64,000 nucleotides of DNA from Phallus indusiatus (lineage: Eukaryota; Basidiomycota; Agaricomycetes; Phallales; Phallaceae), in NCBI GenBank assembly GCA_027605045.1, contig JAQFWX010000104.1, forward strand, positions 1-64,000, given 5' to 3'. Below the pieces are notes generated by a model. That model was not told the DNA's origin. It was given only the letters and a program-made list of their open reading frames with translations, and searched no databases. The position numbers and the translations under genes are program-made. Below are positions 12,241 to 23,300 of this stretch, piece after piece (position 1 is the first letter of the stretch; the number at the start of each line of letters is the position of its first letter).

Positions 12241-12425
12241 AGCTCGCTCGCTGCATACTGTAATGCACGAATAAATTACGTTTGTGATACCTATATTGAG
12301 TACGAGTTCCAAAAATCCTCCTTGCTTCCAAAAGATGTATCCACTACAGACTGATCGATCCGTAGCATATCGAATTTGCTCCGCCCGACACTTAACGGAC
12401 GTATTCATAACTAAAACCTGAGCGC
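12241..12425 (-). pseudogene. Duplicated 3' end of the Sld3-like gene
   Basis: On the minus strand the stretch encoding QVLVMNTSVKCR parallels QVFVMDTPVKSR, the last residues of the Sld3-like protein at 28815-28870. The downstream flank also matches (for example ATGAATAAATTACATTTGAGATGCCTA near 28673 against ACGAATAAATTACGTTTGTGATACCTA near 12267). The stop codon is lost, and the segment abuts acyltransferase copy 3, so this is a chimeric junction produced by duplication. Confidence 0.6.
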
Positions 12426-13120
12426 TGAGCTTTCGTCCCTTTTTTGTCGACAGCGCTCTCCAAAATGGTGATAAATCTGTGCTTCTCGTCTTCAGGAATG
12501 AAGAAAGCTGTGAAGAGATCTTCTGGCGTTAACTCTTCAACATCTTCGCCACGGAGAACGCGTGTGACCGCGATGAAGATATCCTTGTTCCCGTGGTGGA
12601 GTGGTAAGCCAACGAGTGTCGCATCATCAAACAGTGTAGCCTGGAGTTGCGACACAGAGGTATTAGCGAGCACCACCAGATCTAGACCATTTTGAGAAAA
12701 GAGGGAGATGGACCTGATGATTCTTCTTCGCAATATACTACACTAAATTGGAGGATGATGCAGGATGATGGCTTTGGGAATCTGTACGTCTTTCCAACAC
12801 GACCCTAACAACCCTGAAGTTCTTGAAAATATACCGCGGCATCAAAATTCCGCAGGAATCTTATAGACCCATTCCTAAACTGAGTCTCCGATATTTTAAT
12901 ATACGAAAACGGCTATAAACTCTATAAATTACCTCTCATACCTTTGCCCGTTTTTTGGACCGCAGCCCGACCGCTCTCTCAGAATCCAGAATCGATCACT
13001 TTTCGGCGAGCTTTCTCAAATCTCCTTGCGCCAAGTATTTGATCGAGCACTTAGCTTGTAACGACAATCGAACCTTTCTCGTGTTGAAGACACTGTTGGT
13101 ATAGTTTGACGTAAAACGCC
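12426..13120 (-). pseudogene. HXXXD acyltransferase relic, copy 3
   Basis: Minus-strand frame with SVSQLQATLFDDATLVGL, AVTRVLRGEDVEELTP and FTAFFIPEDE, close to the central domain of copies 1 and 2, followed towards 13120 by a decayed N-terminal exon. The stretch that should hold the HXXXD motif is deleted: VGL runs straight into HHGNKD. Multiple stops occur. Not functional. Confidence 0.7.
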
Positions 13121-14108
13121 AAACAATGCCGTTTTAATGCCGTATCGGCGCTCGTTCCAATCCCTTGTTTTCTTCAAACTTGCCTAGCTTGCCTGCTGAG
13201 ATCAGACAAAAAAAACCATTCGTTCCTTGCCTTCACTAGGAATTTTTTCACATAATCTCGTAACAACCTCTGGTTAAAAGTTCATCGAGGATCGAGGATG
13301 GCCAGCGAGTCAAACCTACAGCGAAACGGCCTTGAAGCTTGGATCAGGCTGCGGCATCATCCTCAATGATGTTTACTAAATAGTCCTAACGTGGGCTGAG
13401 ATTCCCCGTGTATGTAATTCCAAGCATATCATGCGTCATCGCAGCCAGCTTCCGCCAATAATTTCGAATTGATTACGACTAGAACTCGTCCTTATCACTA
13501 TCACAAGTGAGTCAGCTCCTCTGGGAGTGCGAAATAGACGAGGAGGCGAATAACAGCGGTTAGTCCTACGGTTAGGCCGCATTGTCTGCTCCTCATATGC
13601 TATACATATGTACTGATTTGAAATTTATTCTCTCACATTGGTAGTAGCCGCAGCATCATCTATCTTGATGAAAATTTCTGTCGCATACATATTTGAGGAA
13701 AATTAGCTGTGCTTATTGGCTTACAATCATAAAATTGCCCCATCAATAATCATCGGGCTCCTGCTCGGTTCACCAATCTATTGGCATTCCAAGACTGCAT
13801 CCAAGACTGCGCGTAACGATCAAAACCTTCTCCGACATTTATTTTCAACAATCGAATCATGGGCATTATATCAGGTATTTGCGACTCACCTGCGATAGCA
13901 TCCTATCATTTTCAATTCTTAAAAAAAACACTTTGAAAAAGCCGGGTTCCAGGAGAAGGTAGTGCTTCCACCCGGATTTACAGTGCGTCAGCCCAAGCCT
14001 AGTATTATGGCCGGATTTGAGCTCTTTTCTCAGTAATAAACAGGCCACAACTTTGGAAATATATCAAGCGTGCTGCTTATGCTGCTAATATTTCGCTGAT
14101 ACCCCGTC
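13121..14108. other. Cassette spacer upstream of DUF6534 copy C
   Basis: About 1 kb of non-coding sequence, also present upstream of copy D (16431-17321). It presumably carries the DUF6534 promoter; no motif stands out. Confidence 0.45.
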
Positions 14109-15807
14109 ATGACAGCAGCTGACGACACGTTTGGAGCCTGGTTCATTGGGAATCAATTTAGCATTACAGCTTTTGGTTTCTTACTCCTCCAATGTTGGAT
14201 ATTCATCTGGAAAAAGGAGTCACTTGTACTTAAGCTGGTGGTGTCCCTGGCATTGTGCATGAAATTCAACTTTAACTCATAGAGCCCATACTTATTCTCC
14301 TCGACAGGATACTGGGATTCCTTCATATCTTTCTAATCTCACATGCCCTTTATCATTACTTGATAACCTCCATCGGTAATCCCGAGGTTTTTACCAGTAT
14401 AGTCTGGTACGTTTCGTCTCGAGTTTCGTTGGTGCTTTTCATTGACCAAATTCACCTTCTGCAGGAGTTTCAAAGCAGAGCAATGGGTATCGGTACGTGA
14501 CATATGCGTATCAGTGTGGTGGTTCGGCTTCTAATCCATGAAAAGGAAGCAAACATAACACTCTCCCATCTGTGTGTTTTTATCAAGTTCCACCCAGTGA
14601 ACTTCAATTTAATTGTCTCTACCAGATTCTACATTTTCAGGATTTACAGCAGTACGTAGTATCATGCCGCTATCTCTCGCTTGTAATCCTCACGGAATCT
14701 ATCGTCACCAGTAAGAAAAAGTTTTATACTGCCTGGTGTACTGGTGAGTCTCGTTCCGGTTTACTTTTCTGAATTTTCATTATTTCACTTTTACATTAAG
14801 CTTTTCCTTACATTATCGCACACCGGAAAGTCGTTTTCAAAATTGGCGTAGACGATGAATACTGACATGTTGTGCATCAAATAGCTCTGGACTTGAGTAC
14901 GTCCTTAGCTTTCTGTATAGCACTAATCATAAGCTAATATTTATAAGCCGCAAGCGGAATTGTGTGAGTGTCATATCGATCAACTAAAAGCAACCAACTC
15001 ACGTTCCGTTAGAACTGTATCGGAGGGACTCGCCGACGCGGCAGTAGACTCAAACGTTACGGCACGATTAGCGCAAACGGGTATTGCGCTCGACCTTACC
15101 ATAGACATAATCGTCATGTTGGCCATGTTCCACTTTTTTACACTAGTCACACCGAAGTGAAAAGGCCAGTCCTTGCCAATGAAGATAACCACTAAACTCA
15201 TACATAATTACAGCACACAAAATCTACTTCACAAGCTCACACTGTATACCTTTGCCTCCGGATCTCTAACAGTCGTGGCCAACATCATAATTCTCGTCAC
15301 GGTAAGTTCTCCCTTCTCTTTTTCTATACAATCCAAGACATGTCGTTACAGTACCTCAGTATACCCAATACGGAGATATTTTCTGGTATTACTTTCGTTC
15401 TCCCTCACTGTAAGAATATATGTTCTTCTTTACAGCCGCTACTAATTAAAATCAATCAAAGTATACTCCAATTGCCTCCTCGCTATGTAAGTTCGTTCAT
15501 ATTATACACATATTCCGAATATTACATGGTAATGTGTTATAGCCTCAACTCTCGATCACATTTGAGGGCTAGCTACGGTACCGCAGGAGATACCTCCCAG
15601 TCTGACGTGTCAAGTGACAAGCCCCCCGTAAACGTCTCATTGCCTGTTTTCGTTGTACAAAAAGAGTCCGCAAGTTCAACCACCAAAGTCTCAGAACATT
15701 TCTCACATGGTACATGCTCATTCGGGCTTGGAAGCATGGTGGAGGATTCAACTGGTTCTCAAATGCCGGGCCCAGAAGAGAATGTTGACGAAGCGTTTGC
15801 TATATGA
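14109..15807 (+). CDS. DUF6534 membrane protein, copy C
   Basis: The only copy in the window not split by a mobile element. It starts MTAADDTFGAWFIGNQFSIT. Exons follow the family pattern: LGFLHIFLISHALYHYL (from about 14308), SFKAEQWVS, EANITLSHLCVFIK, FYIFRIYS, SFILPGVLVSLVPVYF, LDLTIDIIVMLAMFHFF, LHKLTLYTFASGSLTVVANIIILVT, PNTEIFSGITFVLP, and the last exon LNSRSHLRASYG to TGA 15807. Multiple hydrophobic segments indicate a membrane protein, and the acidic/Ser tail is probably cytoplasmic. After LTLSHTG the expected donor reads GGAAAG instead of GTAAG, so that exon end is uncertain and the gene may be damaged. Function unknown. Confidence 0.65.
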
Positions 15808-16214
15808 TGAGAAAAATCCAACAGCACTAAATGCCTTTACCTGAATGTATGTATGTATGTATGTATGTATTTATGGATGGACGCGAACATGTATGTGTAA
15901 CAATGTTAAACTCTAAATCGTCACTCTGCTGAATTTTCGACCCCAACAATCTTCGAATAACTAAACGAAGTTACACTTTTTACTAACAAGATTTGATTCG
16001 AAGAGATCTCAAGTTTTGAACTGCGTTGAACTCAAAAGATATCGATACAAAATTTCACACAGCTGTCGCGGCACATCCTACAATGATTTGTGTAATGAGC
16101 CTAGTTTTTACTCCTTTTTACCTAATTTTGTGTGATAACTTAAAAGAAGCATGAGGAATAATGAATATCTAGTCTGAAGAATAGAAATATTAAGGGGTAA
16201 AATCACTTGCCTAA
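15808..16214. repeat. 3' flank with (TATG)n microsatellite
   Basis: Includes a (TATG)n run at about 15845-15870, a shorter version of which lies after copy D. The following about 180 bases also match the flank of copy D. No gene. Confidence 0.5.
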
Positions 16215-16243
16215 TTAATTATAAGGCTGAGATTTTTCTTGGT
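16215..16243 (+). repeat. 29 bp inverted repeat, left arm
   Basis: The sequence from TTAATTATAAGGCTG to the TTCTTGGT end is the exact reverse complement of 25421-25449. The arms bracket duplication unit II and mark its ends. Confidence 0.7.
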
Positions 16244-16244
16244 C

Positions 16245-16430
16245 TTCGTACCTTTGCCCGTTTCCTGAGCCGCCGTTCTCTCAGAATCGGTCACTTTTCC
16301 ACGAGCCTTCAATATCGGCCTCTACTTTCCTTGCACCAAGTAGGTACTTGATTGAGCACTTAGCCTGTAGCGACAATCGAACCCTTCTCGTGTTAAAGAC
16401 ACCTGTATTGGTATAGTTTGACGTAAAAAC
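16245..16430 (-). pseudogene. HXXXD acyltransferase N-terminal relic, copy 4
   Basis: Minus-strand match to the first exon of the acyltransferase copies (region of the LDQVLDAG...KWPIL block), with frame damage. It corresponds to 12940-13120 of unit I. The rest of the gene is absent; the fragment is cut at the inverted-repeat boundary. Confidence 0.5.
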
Positions 16431-18521
16431 GTCAAGCAATGCCGTCTCAATGCCGTATCGGCGCTCGTTTCAACTTTCCCTTGTTTTCTTCAAAGCCTGT
16501 CGGATCAAACAAAAAAACCATTCGTTGCTTGCCTTCACTAGGAATTTGTTCACATAATCTCGAAGCAGGCTGCGGCATACTCTGATGTTTACATTGTTTA
16601 TTGAATGAGCTGGCAGCGAGACTCCCCGTGTAATTCAGAGCTACCATGCGTCGTCCGGCGCCGGCTTTCACCAATAATTCCGAATTGATCACGACTAGAA
16701 CTCGTTCTGCTCGCCATTACAAGTGAGTCGGCTTCCCCGGGAGTGCGATATAGACGAGGAGGCGAATAACAGCAGCTAGTCCTACGGTTAGGCCGCATTG
16801 TCTGCTCCCCATATGTTAAACATATGTATTGATTTGAAATTTATTCTCTCACATTAATAGCAGCAGCATCATCGTCTATCTTGATGAAAATTCCTCTGAC
16901 ATACATATTTGAAGAAAATCGTTTGTGCTTATTGGCCTACAATCATAAAGTTGCCGCATCAATAACCCTCACCCTGAGGCTTCCGGCCCATCAATCCATT
17001 GGCATTACAAGTCTTTGCATAACGATCAAAACCTTTACCGATATTGATTTTCAACAGTCGAATCACGGGCATTATATCGGGTATTTACGACTCACCCGCG
17101 ATAGCATCGTCATTTTCAATTTTTTGAAAAAAACAACCAAAGAACCGGGTTACAGGAGATGGCAGTGCTTCCACCCAGGTTTACAGTGCATGTCAGCCCA
17201 GGCTTGACAAGATGGCCGGATTTGAGCTCTTTTTTCAGTTATACTGAAATAATCAAGCCGCGGCTTTGGAAATATATTAAGCGTGCTGCTGGTGCTACTA
17301 AGAGTTCAGTGACACATTCTCATGACAGCAGCAACCGACACGTTTGGAGCCTGGTTCATTGGGACTCAATTTAGCACTGTAGCTTTCGGTTTCTTACTCC
17401 TCCAATGTTGGATATATATCTGGAAAGGGGAGCCACGTGTGCTTAAGCTACTGGTGTCCCTGACATTGTGCATGATACTTAACATTAATTCATAGAGCCC
17501 ATACTCATTCTCCTCGCAGGATACTGGGATTCCTTCATATCATCCTAATCTCACATGCTCTTTATCATTACTTGATAACCTCTATCGGTAATCCCGAGGT
17601 TTTCACCAGTATAGTCTGGTATGTCTCGTCTCGAGTTTCGTTGGTGCTTTTCCCTTGACCAGATCCACCTTCTGCAGGAGTTTCAAAGCAGAGTCATGGG
17701 TATCGGTACGTGGCATATGCGTATCAGTGTGGTGATTCGGCTTCTAATCCATGAAAAGGAAGTAAACATAACACTCTCCCATCTGTTCGTTTGTCTTTTT
17801 ATCCAGTGAACTTCAGTAATGTAATTGTCTCTATCAGATTTTACATTTTCAGAATCTACAGCAGTACGTAGTATCATGTCGCTATCTCTCGCCTGCAATA
17901 CTCACGGAATTTATTGCTACCAGTAAGAAAAAGCTTTATACTGCCTGGTGTACTAGTGAGTCTCGTACTGGCATATGTAATTTTTCTGAAATTTCAATAC
18001 CTTGCTTGTACTTTAAGCTCTTCCTTGCATTATCGCGCGCCGGTAAGTCATTTTGAAAAGTGGTGGTAAGCGATAAATACTGACATCTATACTTGTGTAT
18101 CAAATAGCTGTGAACTTCAGTATGCCCTTCAAAACTTTCCAGTATAGCACTAATCATAAGCTAACGTTTATAAGCCGCAAGCGGGATCGTGTGAGTATCA
18201 CATCAATCAACTAAAAGCTACCATTTCACTCAGATTCCATCAGAAATGTATCGAAGGGACTCGTTACCACGAACTTAAACGTTATGACACGACTGGCGCA
18301 AACAGGTCTTTCGCTCGATCTTACAATAGACAGTATCATCATGCTAGCCATGTTCCACTTTTTTTACACTAGTCGCACCGATATAAAGAGGCCAGTAGAT
18401 TTTTCCTCAAACTGAAAAGCTCAAAACCTTCAAATTCATACATATTTTACAGCACACGAAATATACTTTATAAGCTCACGCTATATTCTTTTGCTTCCGG
18501 ATCTTTAACAGTCGTGGCCAA

Positions 18522-18535
18522 CATCATAATTCTTG
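18522..18535 (+). repeat. LINE target-site duplication, left
   Basis: CATCATAATTCTTG, identical to 24659-24672. In copy C this site occurs once (about 15284-15297 as ATCATAATTCTCG). Confidence 0.85.
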
Positions 18536-18687
18536 GACGCGGCTTTACTTCTTACCATCACTTCAAAGTTTTTTCCCACGGTCTGGGAAAACGGAAAATT
18601 CAGTGAAAAAAGTCGTGTATATAGCATCTAGCTTAATTTCTCTTGTCGATTTATCTATCTATAAACTCTTCGCAACTATCTCGACCC

Positions 18688-20397
18688 ATGTCCGAACCCC
18701 CAGGGGGTTCCCAACCAACCCGAGCAAACGCAAGGCCAACATCTGGGAGAACACTTAGACCGAGAAACAACGATGACACGCACAAGCTAAAAAATACTCG
18801 TGTCATAGATGCCAAAACAGGAATGCAATGGATAACAGACCACCAATCAATATCAGAAGGCCAACTCGATATCCCGGCACTCACAACTGCATTGCACGAC
18901 CTGGCACAGATGACTGGCACATTGGACCAATTCAGAGAGGGAATCCATGCCTTTGCATACGTCATATTCTCAGCATATGAAAATCTCAGTCAACAGAGAC
19001 ACAGCGAGCAACTAGATTCGGTAAAGGAGTTCTTCGCAAAAACACTGGACGAAACGAAGGAATCAGTACAGCGGGAAATCCATGCTGTACAATCCGACCT
19101 GCAAAAAAGCCTAGCTGAAAGCATCAAGGAACTGAAGAAGTCAAGCCAACATGCAACCAACATGAGCCCAAACACCTATGCACAGGCCCTGCTGTCACAA
19201 ACTAAGACAACACGACAAAGCAATCGAGCTGCCGAACGATGCGAAAGGAATGCAAGACTTCTTACCTTGAAGCCCACTCCCGGACTCCAGTATGACCCAA
19301 CGAAGGACCTGTCAGATGCCGAAATTCTGGAAAAAGCCCGCCTTGCATTAGAAAAGATGGACACTTCATCCTGCCAAGTTACCCCAAACTTCCTCAGCGC
19401 ACGCAAAGCTAAATCAGGCACAATTACCTACGAGTTGAACGATCCCAGTGCACTGCAGTGGCTAAGCCAGACAACCCAGAAAAATGACTTCCTAAATGGT
19501 TTCGGTGGCCTGATGGATATGCGGCCCAAGTTCTTCCCAGTCATTGCTGAGCTGACTCCGGTCACCTTCAAGGAAGCTGAAATCGCTGAGATCCGCACAG
19601 TAGAACAGCAAAATGACCTCCCATTACATGCAATCCAAAGGTCAACATGGTTAAAACCAGTCAAGAGGCGGCGGCAGGGTCAAAGGACAGCACACTTACT
19701 CCTTGACTTTACGGACCCCAAGGCGGCAAACGAGGCAATCCGACATGGCCTAGTCATCCACGGCAACCGCGTTGAGGTACGGAAGAAGCAGATAGAACCC
19801 CTACGATGCCTAAAATGCCAGGTCATTCCATCCCATCACCTGGCTATACACTGCAAGCAACTCCATGACCAATGTGGCCAATGCCGAGAGTTCCACAGAA
19901 CAAGCCAATGCCCGGTTAGCAACAGCACCCAATATTACTGTGCTAATTGCAAAGTAAACGGTCATGCTGCATGGGACAGAAAATGCCCAATCTACTTGAA
20001 AGCTGTCAATGACCTCAACACTAAGACACCGGAGAATGACTTCAGATACTTCCCTATACAGGGCCAACTGGAAACATGGGAACGGAACGATGGCACAGTG
20101 GAGATCCCAATCTTAGGCCTGCTGAAAAACACAGCACCGAAACCAGCTTCAGCACGTCGCAGCCACCCACTACGATCATTGTCGGAAGACAACAGTCAAT
20201 CAGCAGAAGTAGCCAACCGAGACAGATCAGACTCACCACTTGAGTTTCCTCCCTCTCCCACGATGCCAAAGGACCCGGAAGACCATCAGCAGACTGAGGC
20301 AGACACTGAAGAGGTTAGCGGTAGAATATCCCGGCAGGCAAAGCTAGATGAGTTCTGGGCAGCCGATACCAATCCAAACCATTCTTTGGATGAGTGA
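18688..20397 (+). CDS. LINE ORF1, gag-like nucleic-acid-binding protein
   Basis: 569 aa, taking the first ATG in the frame (18688; codons upstream are open but lack an ATG). A Ser/Lys/Gln-rich, probably coiled-coil region lies around residues 100-170. The C-terminal third has three Cys/His knuckles: CLKC...H...C, CGQCREFHRTSQC (CX2CX3HX4C) and CANCKVNGHAAWDRKC (CX2CX4HX6C). This is the usual ORF1 layout of Tad/I/Jockey-type elements, which coats the element RNA. The stop TGA overlaps the ORF2 start (ATGAGTGA). Confidence 0.9.
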   Translation: MSEPPGGSQPTRANARPTSGRTLRPRNNDDTHKLKNTRVIDAKTGMQWITDHQSISEGQLDIPALTTALHDLAQMTGTLDQFREGIHAFAYVIFSAYENLSQQRHSEQLDSVKEFFAKTLDETKESVQREIHAVQSDLQKSLAESIKELKKSSQHATNMSPNTYAQALLSQTKTTRQSNRAAERCERNARLLTLKPTPGLQYDPTKDLSDAEILEKARLALEKMDTSSCQVTPNFLSARKAKSGTITYELNDPSALQWLSQTTQKNDFLNGFGGLMDMRPKFFPVIAELTPVTFKEAEIAEIRTVEQQNDLPLHAIQRSTWLKPVKRRRQGQRTAHLLLDFTDPKAANEAIRHGLVIHGNRVEVRKKQIEPLRCLKCQVIPSHHLAIHCKQLHDQCGQCREFHRTSQCPVSNSTQYYCANCKVNGHAAWDRKCPIYLKAVNDLNTKTPENDFRYFPIQGQLETWERNDGTVEIPILGLLKNTAPKPASARRSHPLRSLSEDNSQSAEVANRDRSDSPLEFPPSPTMPKDPEDHQQTEADTEEVSGRISRQAKLDEFWAADTNPNHSLDE

Positions 20398-23300
20398 AAG
20401 ACAAGCACTAAACCTAAAAGAGATATCAATATGGCAGCAAAACCTCAACAAAAGCAAAATAGCCCAAAATGATCTCCTACATGCTGCTAACCCCCGCCGA
20501 CATCACCTCCTTGCCATACAGGAACCTTACATCAATCCGCATACCAACCTCACCATCTCAAACAGCGCATGGCACCTGGTCTACCCCCATACACATCATG
20601 ACAACCCAGCCCACTCAAGAGCAATTCTGATGATCAGCAGACAAATCTCCACCGCTGCATGGACAGAGATACCTTTCACTTCACCGGACATGGTCGGTAT
20701 AATCCTGCAGACCGATCTGGGCCCCATGCAAATCATCAATGTCTACGTTGATGGCGAAAGTGACACTACTATCGAGAAGTTAGCTGAGCATATGCAAAAG
20801 ACAGTGCGCTTGCCGGGGCTACGAATAACCCACCTGCCAGGAGGCCGCCGGGTCCTAATGGATGAGGAGGATGACCTAAACAGATCACTACGCAAGCACA
20901 AGCAAAGCACCTTGGTACTGAAGGAAGACTTACGCAGCTTGTGGTTGGGCGACTTCAACCGACACCACCCAATGTGGGATGAGGAGCGGAACCGACACCT
21001 CTTCACCTCAGCAAACCTTGACCGCGCACAGAAGCTCTTGGACCTCATCAGTGAATATGACATGCGCATGGCACTCCCAAAGGACATCCCAACACTTGAA
21101 GCCATGGCCACAAAGAATGAAACTAGACCGGACAACGTCTTCTGCTCAGCAAAAGTGCTCAATGAGATCACACAGTGCAACACAGCACCCACCCTAAGAC
21201 CTGCCTCCACGGATCACTACCCAATCCTGACCAATGTCGCAATAACCACCCAGCGCTCCACACCCCGATCCCGCAAGAACTACCGCAAAGTCAACTGGGA
21301 AGACTTCCACATGGAACTCAAGGGAAGACTCACAACCGAACCCGTCCTACCCATAACCACCGCAGAGGACCTACAAGAAACTGTGCGGCACATTGAGTCA
21401 GCAATCCAGGCCACAATCCAAGAACATGTTCCAGACCTGCAAATCACTATCCACTCCAAACGCTGGTGGAACGAAGACCTGACCAAGGCACGTCAGAAGC
21501 TCCGCAAACTCACCCGCATTCACCTTCAGCGGCGACATACACCAAGTGACCCAGCCCACTGTCAATACCGGAAGGCACGAAACGAATACCCGAAGCTGAT
21601 AGCAAAAGCTCAATCGGACCACTGGAGAGAATGGTTAGAGAGAATGGATGAGACGGATGTCTGGAAAGCCAACTACCTGATATCAAGTCCTCCAACAGAC
21701 GGGACTAGACCGCGAATACCACCACTTGAAAAACAAACAGGCCCTGGCAACACTGTCACCGTCCAAACCGATGCAGAGAAGGCAGAAGTGCTGTCCAATA
21801 CCTTCTTTCCGAAGCTGAGCCCAATAACCATACCAGAGGAGGAACGCACATACCCTGACCCCAAATTCACCTTCGAGCCCATCACAGACGAACAGGTCAG
21901 CCGCATAATCAGGAAGCTGAAACCACACAAAGCAGTGGGCCCAGACGACTTTCCGAATGCAGTTGTCAAAGAATGCGCCGACCTTCTAATACCATACCTA
22001 GTGCCGGTGTTCAATGCCATGATTGAGCTTAAAACTTACCCTGCCCACTGGAAGAAATCCATGGTAATAGTTCTTCGAAAACCAGGCCGACCGAACTATG
22101 CCAACCCGAATGCATACCGACCTATCACACTAGGAAAAACCCTGCCAAAAATCTTATCAGCGTGTGTAACGGAAACCCTTCTACACCAAGCAGAGAAGCA
22201 CCACATACTTGCGCATGAACAGTATGGTGGCCGCAATGGTCGTTCCACAGTGGACGCACTCCACAGGGTTGTAGGCTTCATCAAAAAGGCATGGCGAAGA
22301 GGGCTAGTGGTAGCAGGTTTCTTTCTCGACGTTAAAGCTGCATTTCCGAGTGTCACCCCAGGACGCCTGATACACAACATGCGGATGAGAGGTGTACCCC
22401 TAGAGTACACTGATTACATTTCGGAAACGCTGAACGGACGAGTTACCCAACTCACCTTCGACGACTATGTATCGGACCCCTTACCAATTGAAAATGGCTG
22501 CGACCAAGGAGCACCATCCTCCATGTTTTGTTACGAGGTCTACAACACGCCCCTTGTAGAGGTACCAAAAACAGGACGCAATGAGCTGGGTACAGGCTTC
22601 GCAGATGACGTGGCATACCTGGTAGCTGCTAAGGACTTCCACAAGGCCAATCAGAGACTCAAACGCATGTTTGACGGCCCTGGAGGAGCACGCGAGTGGG
22701 CAGAAGCCCACACATCAACCTTCGAGCTGTCAAAACTCAAGTTAGTTGGTTTCTCAAGACGTCGGCAGCGCAAGAAGCGCAAACAACCAATCCGGAGGCC
22801 CAAGCTAACACTCCGCGACCAAGAAGTGAAACCATCCACAACAGTCAAATATCTGGGAATCATACTTGACCAGGAGCTCCGCTTCAAGGAACAACAAGAG
22901 CATGCTTATGCAAAGGGTCTGGACTGGGCGATGCAACTACGCCGAATTGCAAGAGTGAAGCACGGAACAGCACCCACCTACGTGAAACGCCTATATAAAG
23001 CAGTCGTCGTCCCGAGAGTTCTATATGCAGCCAGCGTCTGGTGTCAGCCTGTTCACAAGAAACCGAACGCCAAAAGACTTACTGGATCAGTCGGATTTGC
23101 AAGGAAACTTGAGCGCATACAGAGAGCGGCAGCACTAGCCACAACAGGAGCCATGAAAACTACACCAACGGAATCCCTACATGTCCACGCAGACATTCTA
23201 CCCGCGCACCTTTTATTGAATGAGATGTGTCAGAGGGAAGCCGCAAGGTTAATCAGCTTACCATCACATCATCCCCTACACGAAGATGCGCAAACAAAGG

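Larger units (their letters stand above)
12940..16214. repeat. Segmental duplication, unit I
   Basis: From the decayed acyltransferase N-terminus through the spacer to the end of DUF6534 copy C. It matches 16245-18535 plus 24659-25380 in order and orientation: for example the poly-A-flanked CCATTCGTTCCTTGCCTTCA near 13219 and near 16516, GCTTATTGGCTTACAATCAT near 13712 and near 16928, and both DUF6534 genes. Confidence 0.7.

Noticed and set aside
12184..12408. Stand-alone minus-strand gene of 74 codons
   Set aside because: It is the copied 3' end and flank of the Sld3-like gene read past its lost stop.
16447..16798. Minus-strand frames upstream of DUF6534 copy D
   Set aside because: The same sequence in unit I (13190-13560) does not keep these frames open, so they are chance.
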